A stretch of DNA of 21,711 nt from Zelonia costaricensis (lineage: Eukaryota > Euglenozoa > Kinetoplastea > Trypanosomatida > Trypanosomatidae). The notes below the pieces were generated by a model. That model was not told the origin of the DNA and did not search any database. It worked only from the letters and a program-made list of their open reading frames with translations. A program made the position numbers and the translations under genes. Shown one piece after another: positions 8,461 to 18,361 of this stretch. The first letter of the stretch is position 1, and each line of letters opens with the position of its first letter. The DNA lies in the NCBI GenBank assembly GCA_030849075.1, contig JASAOO010003096.1, positions 1 to 21,711 on the forward strand. Reading direction: 5' to 3'.

Positions 8461-9014
8461 ATGGGCTAGTCAGCGCACGAGTTCATTTTTCCTTGTGGTG
8501 TCGCACGGGGACGTGCAAGAGCCTCAAACACACGTGTAAAAACGGAAGTGGACAAGGCAAATTTGCGTGCTTGACGAGAGGAGGAGAAGAAGAAGACGTG
8601 CTCGCGGCGGTGTGGCAGCGCTCGTGCGCGGGAAGCGCTTGATGCGGGCACGGCAAGATGCGCTGTGACCTATCTTACGCGCTCATCCTAATCAGCACAC
8701 CCGCGCACGAGCGCCGACACAACCCGCGGCGCTAGCCAGCAACGCAAGGGAGGCGCGACTTGTTGCGCGCGGCACGTGGAGAAGGGACGGAGAGAAAAGC
8801 GCGCCGCATCCAGCGGGTCGCGAATGCACGCGGACGATGTGACGCATGAGACCGTTGCGACGAAGAGAGGTGACCCGATCACACGCGCACACACACACAA
8901 CCACTCGCACGCAGATAATTCAGGCCGCGCGCACCGCACCTCCAGCGCCGCGAAAAGAGAAATGAGGAGAAAGACACACAGTCGCAGGTTGCGGCACACG
9001 TCAGGACGCACGTG

Positions 9015-9033
9015 CACACACACACACACACAC
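9015..9033. repeat. (CA)n microsatellite
   Basis: Uninterrupted CA dinucleotides in the gene-free tract. Confidence 0.95.
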
Positions 9034-9459
9034 GGACGCAGCATCGCAGTCGCCTGCGACCATCCCGCCAAGTCATCCTCGCCGCCTCCCCCATCACGTG
9101 CTGGAGAGGACGTCGCAAAGGGCCTTTCAGAGGAGGCGGTGTATCTGTGCGTGCTGCAGCGTGTGCGCAGGGAGCGGCCCCGCCCGCCACGTGTTGAGGA
9201 GGGTAGGGAATGCGTTGCGGGCCGTGAACCACCTGGAAACCACCCACCGGCGCGGCGCCTGACCGTACCACACGATGCTGGGCCTCGGGGCGCAACGGGC
9301 ACCCGAGAACGCCGTCAGACAACAGTGAGAAGCACGAAGAGCTCGGGGTGCGTTCTGCGCCACCCCGAGTCAGGAAGCGGAAGCGCAGAGCCGCGCGAGG
9401 GAGAAACAGCAAGAAGATGGAAAGAGGGGTCCGTGGGCGCGCAACAAAGCACGCACACG

Positions 9460-9473
9460 CACACACACACACA
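9460..9473. repeat. (CA)n microsatellite
   Basis: Uninterrupted CA dinucleotides with further imperfect CA units on both sides. Confidence 0.9.
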
Positions 9474-11044
9474 AACGCAGGCACACACCAAAGGGGGACA
9501 GGCGCACCCCTCCCCTTCCCTCCGCCTTTTGGCTTTGTTTTTCTTCGTGAAGCGGGGAGGGGGACGATGCCGTGCAAGACGTAACGTAGTGCACACGCAA
9601 GGTGAACTATAGTGTGAACTCCAAAGGGGAGAGAGACGGAAAAGGGAGAAGGGAAGAGTGTGGACTCTCGGCGAGCCAAGGCGGACGCTGAGACACGCCT
9701 CAAGAAGGAAGCACAAGAAGAGGGGGGACACAGACGCACAAGAGCTGGAGCGCATGGTTAGCGATGCAGCGACAGGGCGGTGGTGGGTGAGCCGGGGGAT
9801 GGTGAGGCATATCACACGCACACCGCGGTGGCGCAACCATGAATGCGCACATCACATGAGGAAAAGAGATGAACAAGGAGGCGCACAGAAAGATAAGAAG
9901 AAGGGAAGGAAACGGGTGTTCGGATGTGCTCATGTCGTCACATGCAGACACCGGAGTGTACCAAGCGTACAAGCTCAGCGTCCGGGGGGGGGGAGGGGGC
10001 ACAGAGAAGAAGAGATGAGAAGAAAGAAGTCGAAAATGGCGGGGCGGCAGCGAAGGCAGCGCGGGAGGCGTGCGCGTGCGACGAGGCAGAGGGTCGTGGC
10101 CGCAGATGTAAAAAGGCACAGAGAGCGGCTCACGTGACGCACCGCACCTCAGCTACTCCGCACAGGAAGAGGTCCGCAGTAAGCTGAAACACGCACGCGC
10201 TCGCACTCGAGCAAGACACGCATCTACGCACTGTCACACGCACATCCTCACCAGCCGCGCCAACCCTCAATCGCGCGCGCCAGTTGTGAAGCACAAAGGC
10301 AAGTGAGAAGGGAGGGGAGAAGACCATGAAGGTGTGCACATGGCGTAGCCACACGGGCGGCAGCGCCCTCACACCACACAAAGAGAGAGAATTTGGAAAC
10401 GGAGTGAGGATCGTGTGAAGAGGGGTGGGCAGCAGGTGCGGAGGGGGTTCCGGGCAGCGGAGGCACGGAGGGAGGGAGGGGGATAGAGAAGAGACGTGCA
10501 CAGCGAGGAGAGACAAGAGCGGTGCCCTTCAAGGGAGGGCGAGGTGCGCGGTGTCGGGGTGGGCCACGGGGAGTGCGACACTGCGGATGGACAGGCCACC
10601 GCCCGGGGCTGCGCACCACACTTGCAGCGCATTCACCTTCAAACGATGAGGTGCGTGCATCCAAAAACACGCACACACTGGCACGCACGCACGCACGCTG
10701 AGTCGTGCCCGCATCAGCTCGTTGAATGGCGCATCCATACACATACACACGCACGTACAAAAGGTGCGTGGTTGCAGCGTGCGGCAGCGAGGCGGCACCG
10801 CACGAAGCGATGAAATCGAGAGCAAAGTCGGGAGAGGATGCACAGAGTCGAAGTCCGCGAGGGAAGGCGGGTTTGAAAGAAGGGGAGGGGCGAAGTGGCG
10901 CAGCCGCTGACCAGGGGAAAAAGGGGGAGAAACACAACGTGCCTTTGGCGCCGGAGAAGTGGGCAAGAACACGCGCCGCGCTTTCAGACAAGCACATGAG
11001 AGAGAGAGTGAAGGAAAGGAAGACGAGCACAAAGCACAACGCGT

Positions 11045-11067
11045 ACACACACACACACACACACACA
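11045..11067. repeat. (AC)n microsatellite
   Basis: Uninterrupted AC dinucleotides, 23 nt, in the gene-free tract. Confidence 0.95.
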
Positions 11068-11292
11068 TGAGAGAAGACTATACATGCACATAGAGCGAGA
11101 GCGCGACGGCAATAAACATAGAGGGCAAACGCACAACGTACCAATCACCCCCCCCCCATCCTCACCTCTGCGCACCAACACCCCCTTCCCTCCCGAGATT
11201 AGAGGCGGGGTGTGGGGGAGGAAAAAAGGGGAAGCAGAAGGGTGAGATAGGGTGTCAGAGAGACAAAAGACAGAAAAGAGGAAAACAGCAAA

Positions 11293-11310
11293 ACACACAC
11301 ACACACACAC
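11293..11310. repeat. (AC)n microsatellite
   Basis: Uninterrupted AC dinucleotides followed by GCGCGC. Confidence 0.95.
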
Positions 11311-14300
11311 GCGCGCTTAAAGCACAGCAAGAAATAACAGGAGAAGGGGAAAAGCAGAGGTGAGATGAAGAGAGGAGGAAAAGACGTGAGGCGTGCAGAA
11401 AGGCGGGGAGGAACAGTTACGTGACTCGCTGCCTCCCCTATTGGCCATGCGCGCTTCGCGAAAAACGCACTTCCGAAACTTCGACGCGTGGGGAGTGCAA
11501 AGCAAAGAAACTGAGGGAGGCGCGTGACGGCACGTGTACTGGATTGTGCGGAACGACGCCCACGTGTCTTTCACGTGTGTTTGTGTGTCGAGCAGGTAGG
11601 AGGGGCGGGAGGGCTCTTCTTCCTCTTTTGCATCAGCACCGAGAAGTTTAAGCGAACGCGGCTGGGAGCGGTGAGCGTGGTATACAGAAAAGGTCGGGAA
11701 GGAGAAGGCGGACTACTGCACGATTCGCGCACGCATCAGTGACGCCGCGAAGGGCATCGTTTGCTCTCCTCCCCCTCTCACGTGTGTTTGAGTCGGTGTG
11801 TTCAGCTGCTGTTGATTTTTGTTTTCTACACCTGTGCAACACGTGATACGCGAGGTGGACGATGAGAAAGCGCGCCCGGACTTTTTCTGCTCGCCACCCC
11901 CTCCCCCTCCGGTCTGGCCGTTGTCGCAGGCATGCGTGGCGGAGAGGGCGGCAGGCACCACGGCGCCGTGACTTCCATGGCGCGCGGAGAAGACACGGCG
12001 GCCCCTTCGCGCCTCCGCCCTCCCCACCTCCGCAGCGCACGCACAGGAGGGCAAGAGCCGCACGACAGAAGAGGGACTCGCGCTCATCGTGGAGAACGTC
12101 GAGATCGAACACGTGCGCCTGCACCCCTATCACTCAAGGAGCCATACCGCACGAGTGAGGAGGCTACGACAGGGCGTCGGTGCGGTCCGGCGGTGCTGCC
12201 TGCCCCTCCCCCCCCCTTCCTTCGGTGGGTGCGCGAGCACTACGAAACGAGAACGAGGCAGAAGAATCGCACCCGCCCCCCACGTGCCGGGTACTTCGAT
12301 CCAAACATCGCGAGAGGGAGCGTGGGTGGGGAGAATGCTGTGGCGGCAGGCGCGGCGAGACACACCCAGGACGCGGGAAGCGGGCTGCAGCGGTGCCGCA
12401 CGGCCACGCCGAACGCCCACACGTGTGCGCCGGTGCATGATGAAAGTGAGAAAAGTGGGGAAGCACGGGAATGGGGCGGCGCGCGCCTGCCCTCCACGAG
12501 TGAGAGGCGCTCACCAGACGCGGGTGAGGGGAAAGAGAAGACGGATGAAGGGGGGGGGAGTCCACCCGGTTCATTCTGCTTCTCCTTTCACCGCTCCGTC
12601 GCTGCCGCGAAGATCTCCGTTTGGTGAAGACACCGACAGGGGCCCGCGTGTGTGACTGTGCCGCGGCTGCGTGCCGTGAGTGCCGGGAAGGGGAAAGAAG
12701 GCACCAGCGAAGTAAATGCCGCTCATGCAGCACACGCAACGCCGCTGCTCCACGCGCCGAAGCTCACCAAAAAAAAAGGTGCGCGTGGAGGCTAGCCGAT
12801 ACCCACGCGCATACGCCCACACACACAGAGCCCACACTCACGTGCAGGTGGGCACAAAAGGGGGCAGAAAGCGCATCGCCGGTGCGACGGGGAGGTCGAA
12901 CGGTGCCGTGAGACGATCGGAAGGGAAGGGGGGCCCACCCACACCAAAGGTCGGCGAAGAGAGGGCCACACCCGCACCACCGCCGGCGCACCGAAGGAAA
13001 AGCACCGCGAGTGTGAAGAGGATGAGAGAAGAACAATCAAGAGCGGAGGAGGGAGGCGGCGGGGCGGGGGCGTGGTGCTGGTACAGACGAAGCAGGGCAG
13101 CGGAACCTGTGCGGGGATGGAAGAGGCGCGGAGGTGCATGGCAGAGAGAAGGAGGTGCACGATGAGCACCACAGCCGGGATACTTGGTGGGGGAGGGGGG
13201 AAGTAGGAGCAGGGCGGGAAGACGAAGAGGTGGGAGGCGTGAGCAAAGGGAGGGAGGGATTCTCTTAGAAAAGTGAGGATCGAGGGTGAAAGCAACGGCA
13301 CTTCGCAAGCACGCAAACGTCAAACGCGAAAGGGTCGGAGAGCAAAGCGATTCAACGACCAGCGCACAGCACTGAGGGTGAGAGAGAGGAGTCGAGCACA
13401 CCGAAGACTTCAAGAAGGGGAAGAGACCAAGAGGGAGGGAGACAGAGACCTTGGAAGAAGCTTGCGGCGGCACCGCACCACATCGTAGCGCTCGGCACAG
13501 ATAAGACGCCAAACGACAAGCACAGAAAACAGACAAGGAAGAAGCACAGAATGGAAGAGGGACGAAGAGCGCCAAAATAAACGCAGAAACAACGGCACGT
13601 AGGAAAAAAGGAAAAACGCAAATCCAGTGCGAAGCAAAAATAAGAGAAGAAAGCGTACGACACAAACACACACATAGATCAATCCTTGCGGCAGCGCGGG
13701 AAAAGTGGGGTAGGAAGCACGGGGAGAGGATAGCACAGTGCACTTCAACGCAGAGACGCTCTGGGTGGTGCCGATAACGACCGCGGCACTGTTTAGACGG
13801 CGAGTGTGGAAGGGGAAAAAGCCCCCAGGGACTCTGGCAAAGACGAAGGCGTGGTGTGCGGCGTTGCCACTCGTGTGCACAATGTAGCGGTCAGCAGAGG
13901 AAAGCGCCGCCAGACGACCGGGACCGACAGCGCCCACCCCAACGCGAAACGGATAGGAGGTAGGGACGAGGCAGAGGCGCGCGGCACGAAAACCGGAAGA
14001 GGTAAGTGCGGGCACTGACGTGGTGTTAGCAGCGCAGCGCAGCATCGACTTGGGGACGGAGGAAGAGGAAGGTGAAAGAGCGGCATAGCCCGTCAGTGCT
14101 GAATGGCTCACTAGGGCACAGCAAAGCGCCTCACCGCCGCTCCACCCCACTCGCGCCCACGCACAGACGCGCACGGAAAGACGCGTCACACGCACGCGCA
14201 CGCAACACGGCAATGGAGCACAGGCGAAAATACGCACATGACAAAGGCACAAAAAAAAAAAAGAGGGCATAGCCCGCAAAACGTGCGCAAAGACAGAATG

Positions 14301-15332
14301 TGGAAAAGCAGAAAGAGAGAACCAGCCGCCAGCAAAGAGAGAAAGGGGGCGGTCATCGGCCGCAACAGCCGTGCCTTCGCGCCGTTCATCCTCGTCATTA
14401 CAGAGGTGGCCAGCAAGCAAGGAGGGCAAGCGCGCGGCGCAAGAGGGGAGGGCGAGGGGGTTGAGACGGGATCGGGGGAGGGCTGAGCCGAGGCAAGACC
14501 AGCAAGCACGACGAGCAAGAGAAAGTGGGGAAGTCAGTGTGCACACGGTGGCTGAGGAAGGATGAAAGACTGAAAACAAAAGGAGGAGCGAAGGAACTGC
14601 AGAGCGCCCACAATCAAAAAACGCAGAAAAAAGGAAAACTCACAGGAACGCTTGGGCAAATGCGTGGGGTTGAGTGGAGTGAGTCGCCGTGGTCAAAACA
14701 CACACACGCAACACGAGGAGTGAAGTGGGGGGAAGGGGGGATGGAGTAGACACAAAACGGGGAGAAAGTGGCTGAGAGGGGGAGCAGTCCAGGTAACGGA
14801 GAAAAGATGCACAACGCCGAACTCGCCACGAGCACCATCGGCGTCAGGGCACGTATACTTGTGCGTGCGTGCGTTTGTGTCTTTTTTTGTGTATCGATGC
14901 AAGACCAGACAGCACCGCGACCCAACTTCGCCTCCCTACTCTCAGCTCTGCAGCCGTGCACATGGAAGAGGAACGGAAGGAAAGAGAAAGCGAGCGCAGA
15001 GAAACAGAAAGCAGGACGCGGGGACTCACACATACGTGGCGGAGCACAAAACTGGGCTGAAGCACGTGCACACTTGGACGCAGCATTCCATTCACTCGAG
15101 CTTAAAAACAAGAAGTAGAAAGCGTACAAGAAGCAGGAAAGAGCAAGGAGGAAAAACAGCACGCACATTCAGACTTCCGCCCATACACGTGAGCACCAAC
15201 ACACGAGTAACGGAAAGCGTCGCCGCGTTCGGCGCATGCTCTTACGCGGAGGTAGCTTCACTGAAGGTAGGAAAAGCGGGAGAAGGGGAGGGGGCTGCGT
15301 CCCCTCCCAATTAAATCAAATCCGCTACGCTG

Positions 15333-15358
15333 CAAGGTGACACCAGCGCGTCACCTTG
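15333..15358. repeat. perfect 9-bp stem-loop
   Basis: CAAGGTGAC (15333-15341) and GTCACCTTG (15350-15358) are exact reverse complements around an 8-nt loop. The hairpin sits about 0.9 kb after the stop of the 347-residue protein gene, in a short island without the surrounding purine bias. In RNA it would be a stable stem on either strand. Confidence 0.8.
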
Positions 15359-15550
15359 GAAGTTTGGTCGTGCGCAAATTCTTTTCGCCCGGCTCACCTC
15401 ACGCAACGCCCGCGGGGCGATCACGGGGGGTTTCTTTTTTTGTGTGTGTTTTTGTTAGTGCGCGTATGCGTGCGTGCGCACCATCGCACTCGCGCCAGGA
15501 AAAAGCAGGAAAGGGTGAGGAGACGAGGAGGAGGAGGAATAGGGCGAGGA

Positions 15551-15621
15551 GGAGGGAGGGAGGGAGGGGGGAGGGTAGGGGATCACAGCACAGACGTGAG
15601 GGGGGGGGGGAGTGGGAGGGG
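15551..15621 (+). repeat. G-tract cluster with G-quadruplex potential
   Basis: 15551-15581 carries at least six runs of three or more G, mostly separated by single A or T, and 15600-15610 is G11, followed by further G-runs. The G-rich strand is the plus strand, so the minus-strand transcript would be C-rich here. Confidence 0.75.
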
Positions 15622-16245
15622 CGACAAAGGAGAGAGTGGTGGGGGAACGCGCGGTGCGGCACAGCACAAAACGGCGGCGGAACCAGACAAAAACACAAAC
15701 ACGGACCAACGAAGGGGAGGGAAAAGGGGGAGAAGGGCAACCTAGGCGCAGCAAGAAAGGCAGTCAAACAGAGCTTCGAGGGCTCGCTACCCGCACATGA
15801 AGGAGAAGTACGTGCAGTGGCGAGAACGGGCGGGCGCGAAGGGGACGCGCTCGTGACTCAGGCCGACCCATCAGGGTGTGCACGCGCTGCGCGATGCCGC
15901 GGCAATTCCGAGGAAACACGCAGGGTCGAAGCTGACACGCGCTTCACAGTGAGGAGAGGTGGAGAAGGGTGAGGGCGGCTCACACGGGCACGCGCAGCCG
16001 TGCGAGGCCGCCGTAGAGCTTCGTCGAACCCTACACAAACGTCCCTGTGATATAGGTAGCATCGCGTCTGTGTGTGCGCCAGCGGCCAGCGAGTACGTGC
16101 CGTCACGTGCCTCTGCCTGGATGGTGGCGACTGGTGTTGAAAGAAGATGGAGACGTGAGAACGCAGAGGAGAGTGGGGCCACAAAACGGCGCTCTTTCGC
16201 GCCACCTCACATCGCACCGGTTCGCCGCATCACTCTTACCCCTGC

Positions 16246-17289
16246 CTACAGTGCCTCTGCCGATTCATGTGACGTCGTGATCGACTCGCGCTGCCGCCGC
16301 GCCCCGTTCCGCTGGAACTGCAGTGCGGCCTGAAGGTCGATCACCTGGCTGCGAAGGACCGCGCTGGCAGGCGACCTGTTCCTCACCGTAGCACCGGCAG
16401 TGAAGATGTCATCGCTCAGGGAGAGGTCGCATACGCTGCTCTGTGCCGCGTCCACGACGTGCCACGACGCGTCCTTGCCCACGCTGGGACGGCGGCCGCT
16501 GCGTGGCAGTGAGCTCTGCATCGAGTCCGTCACCGCATCCGTCGGACCAAAGAAGGCGATGACGTCGGCCTCCGAAACGGCCTCGTGCCAAAGCGTCGCC
16601 GACTTGTCCGCCTCCGCGGCCTTGGCTGGGGTGGAGAAGGCTGAGGTCGGGGCACTGCGCCCCGGCGCACGACGCGTGGGCGGCGGCGTCTGCCCGTACC
16701 GCGGCAGCTGACCAATGCCGACGCCGCTCACGCAGAAGGGGGACGTGGTCAGCTCAGCAGCGGGCCGCACCGGCACGCAGCGCGGCGGTGGGCACAGCAC
16801 CGGTCTCGCCTTTTCCTCCATCGCCGCCGGGGCCACAAAAACAAGGGTGGGCTGGCTGCCTGACACGGAGTGGAAGGAGGAGCGAGTGGAGGAGACGACG
16901 AGCGGCGCGCCTTCCTTTTTCGGAGAGAGCACGAGCGGTATCACGGCTGTCGCTGTCGCACGCACCGGCACCGGCGCCGGGACGCGGGGCAGCTCTGCAG
17001 CATCCAGCAGTGCCTGGGGTGCGAGCTGGCGTGGTGGGCGAGAGAGGCTGTCACGAGGCTTGTCGCCGAGGCGACGGTGTGTAAGAGTCGACTGCTGCTC
17101 CGGCATCGAGCCGTGCCGCGACGCGTGTGGGGCGGGATACGGCCGTGTCAGGCTGTAGTAGCTGCGCGCCCCGCTCAGCTCGCGGGCCGACTCGTTGGAC
17201 TCACTGCCTGCAAGCTCAACACACGTTCGTTGGTCACCCATGCTGGGCGCGCCGTGGGCGCTGTTGCTGCTGTTGCTGCTCAAGGGCAT
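16246..17289 (-). CDS. Hypothetical Ser/Pro-rich, probably disordered protein
   Basis: 347 residues, ATG at 17289-17287, TAG at 16248-16246. The frame stays open further upstream, but only a GTG is found at 17403 and the predicted splice acceptor lies at 17361-17360, so the ATG at 17289 is the sensible start. Third codon positions are G/C-rich and composition is balanced, unlike the surrounding spacers, which supports coding. No family is recognised. Ser, Pro, Ala, Thr and Arg dominate, with several SP/TP sites (for example LSPKKE at 121-126), and no signal peptide or membrane segment is seen. The only likely ordered parts are SATLWHEAVSEADVIAFFG (230-248) and a C-terminal helix at about 308-332 (LRSQVIDLQAALQFQ) that could be a short coiled coil. 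The likely identity is a kinetoplastid-specific phosphoprotein or scaffold; this is a guess. Confidence 0.72.
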   Translation of the reverse strand: MPLSSNSSNSAHGAPSMGDQRTCVELAGSESNESARELSGARSYYSLTRPYPAPHASRHGSMPEQQSTLTHRRLGDKPRDSLSRPPRQLAPQALLDAAELPRVPAPVPVRATATAVIPLVLSPKKEGAPLVVSSTRSSFHSVSGSQPTLVFVAPAAMEEKARPVLCPPPRCVPVRPAAELTTSPFCVSGVGIGQLPRYGQTPPPTRRAPGRSAPTSAFSTPAKAAEADKSATLWHEAVSEADVIAFFGPTDAVTDSMQSSLPRSGRRPSVGKDASWHVVDAAQSSVCDLSLSDDIFTAGATVRNRSPASAVLRSQVIDLQAALQFQRNGARRQRESITTSHESAEAL

Positions 17290-17424
17290 GTTCAGCTGCG
17301 ACAGGGATGAGTCGCTGAAGACACGCAGACTCGTTGACAGGGGCGTACAGCACGTGTTGCTGAGATAGCGCGACGGGACCGTGCGAGGGAAGCACAAGCA
17401 CACACCGTGGAGAGAACAAAGAAC
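17290..17424 (-). other. predicted trans-splice acceptor and 5' UTR of the 347-residue protein gene
   Basis: In sense, a T/C tract at 17424-17409 is followed by CTCAG with the AG at 17361-17360. There is no other AG between them. This gives a 70-nt 5' UTR and excludes the upstream GTG from the mature mRNA, which settles the start choice. Confidence 0.5.
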
Positions 17425-17982
17425 ACCAGCACGTGACTCTGTCGGAGGTGTGGGAGCAAGCGAATGCCAGAGAAAAGCAGGATGGCCAACTCAGGAACAA
17501 AAGGGGGGAAGATGGAAAGAGGCGGGAGGGGACGGCTCAAGGTGTGGTGGTCCACAGAAGCCAAGGGAGAGGCACAGCTGCCTCACTGCTTCAAGACGCA
17601 CACAACTCGAGGCGCACGAAAGACACCGGAGAGAGAGGGACAGAGAAGTCGATGAAAGGCGGAGGGCGAACCCGAGGAGGAAAGTGGGAAGAGAAAACAC
17701 AGGTAAAGGGCAGTTTTGCCGCACAATTTCAATTCAAAAGAAGGCGATCCCCGAGGATCCACTGATGACACAGGAGGAGGGAAGAGAAAAAGGAGAGAGG
17801 CGGAAGAAAGAGGAACGCAAAGGCGCGAGCACGTGCAGTTGCGCACTGACAAAAAAAACGCGCAATAGAAAAGCGTCGGTGAAAAAAGCGGGCCTCAGCG
17901 CGCGCGCGTAGCTGGTAGCGGGGAGAAGAAAGGAGAGCACAGGCGCCCAGTCACAGTGATAGATACGCAAGCACGCACAAGT

Positions 17983-17997
17983 ACACACACACACACA
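17983..17997. repeat. (AC)n microsatellite
   Basis: Uninterrupted AC dinucleotides, continued imperfectly to about 18022. Confidence 0.9.
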
Positions 17998-18194
17998 GAC
18001 ACACGCACGCCCCGACACACACGCGAGGTTGTGAACAAACGGTGGCAAACGTAAGAAAACGAAGAGAAGTAAGAGCAGCAGCCAATAGAGAAGCGAAACA
18101 CACACGCGCACGACTGCAACAGCACCGGTGGCGTAAGCTGGTTGGGGGCTGTAAAGCACAATCTGGCACACGAAAAGGGTCCGGGAGGCAAGAG

Positions 18195-18252
18195 CCGCGG
18201 TTCCGCGGAGCTTAGCACCGCGCGGGACAAGGGATGGGCGTTGCAACGTCCC
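18195..18252. repeat. two adjacent inverted repeats
   Basis: CCGCG (18195-18199) pairs with CGCGG (18204-18208) around GTTC. Thirty bases on, the 10-bp palindrome CGTTGCAACG (18239-18248) is flanked by GGG and, after one T, CCC. Both lie in a balanced-composition island upstream (in sense) of the 347-residue protein gene. Confidence 0.55.
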
Positions 18253-18347
18253 ACGAGATAGGTCAGTGTGGCGACGCAGTGACACGCTAAAGCCTCAGTG
18301 TACCGCGGGGGAATGCGGTGTTATTGAACTCCAGTATGTATGTTCGC

Positions 18348-18361
18348 GTGTGTGTGTGTGT
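18348..18361. repeat. (GT)n microsatellite
   Basis: Uninterrupted GT dinucleotides on the plus strand, opposite in phase to the CA repeats nearby. Confidence 0.9.

Larger units (their letters stand above)
7717..16245. other. 8.5-kb gene-free tract
   Basis: No convincing gene is seen on either strand. Most of it is purine-rich on the plus strand, so minus-strand frames stay open by lacking purine-rich stop codons and encode Ser/Leu/Phe/Pro/Cys-rich sequence, while plus-strand frames give Arg/Glu/Lys/Gly-rich sequence. It contains many CA/GT microsatellites and G- or C-runs of 9-15. More complex islands, where purines and pyrimidines balance, lie at about 7890-8460, 11560-12640 and 15300-15420. 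In transcription order it begins just after the stop of the 347-residue protein gene and ends at the acceptor of the EF-hand-like gene. Confidence 0.6.

Noticed and set aside
11932..12627. 231-residue plus-strand open frame in the 11.6-12.6 kb island
   Set aside because: Arg/Gly/Pro-rich, overlapping frames are also open, and it points against the gene cluster.
12838..13743. 301-residue minus-strand open frame
   Set aside because: Same low-complexity explanation; the apparent hydrophobic segments come from C/T-rich codons.
13410..14579. 389-residue minus-strand open frame
   Set aside because: Ser/Leu/Phe/Pro/Cys-rich product of a pyrimidine-rich strand that lacks stop codons; third-position G/C bias is only moderate and no domain is seen.
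14614..15168. 184-residue minus-strand open frame with a signal-peptide-like start
   Set aside because: The Leu/Phe-rich start is what a T/C-rich strand encodes by chance; the rest has no protein-like character.
17290..17403. 38-residue N-terminal extension of the 347-residue protein from a GTG
   Set aside because: Non-ATG starts are not expected here, and the predicted splice acceptor at 17361-17360 would remove that GTG from the mRNA.
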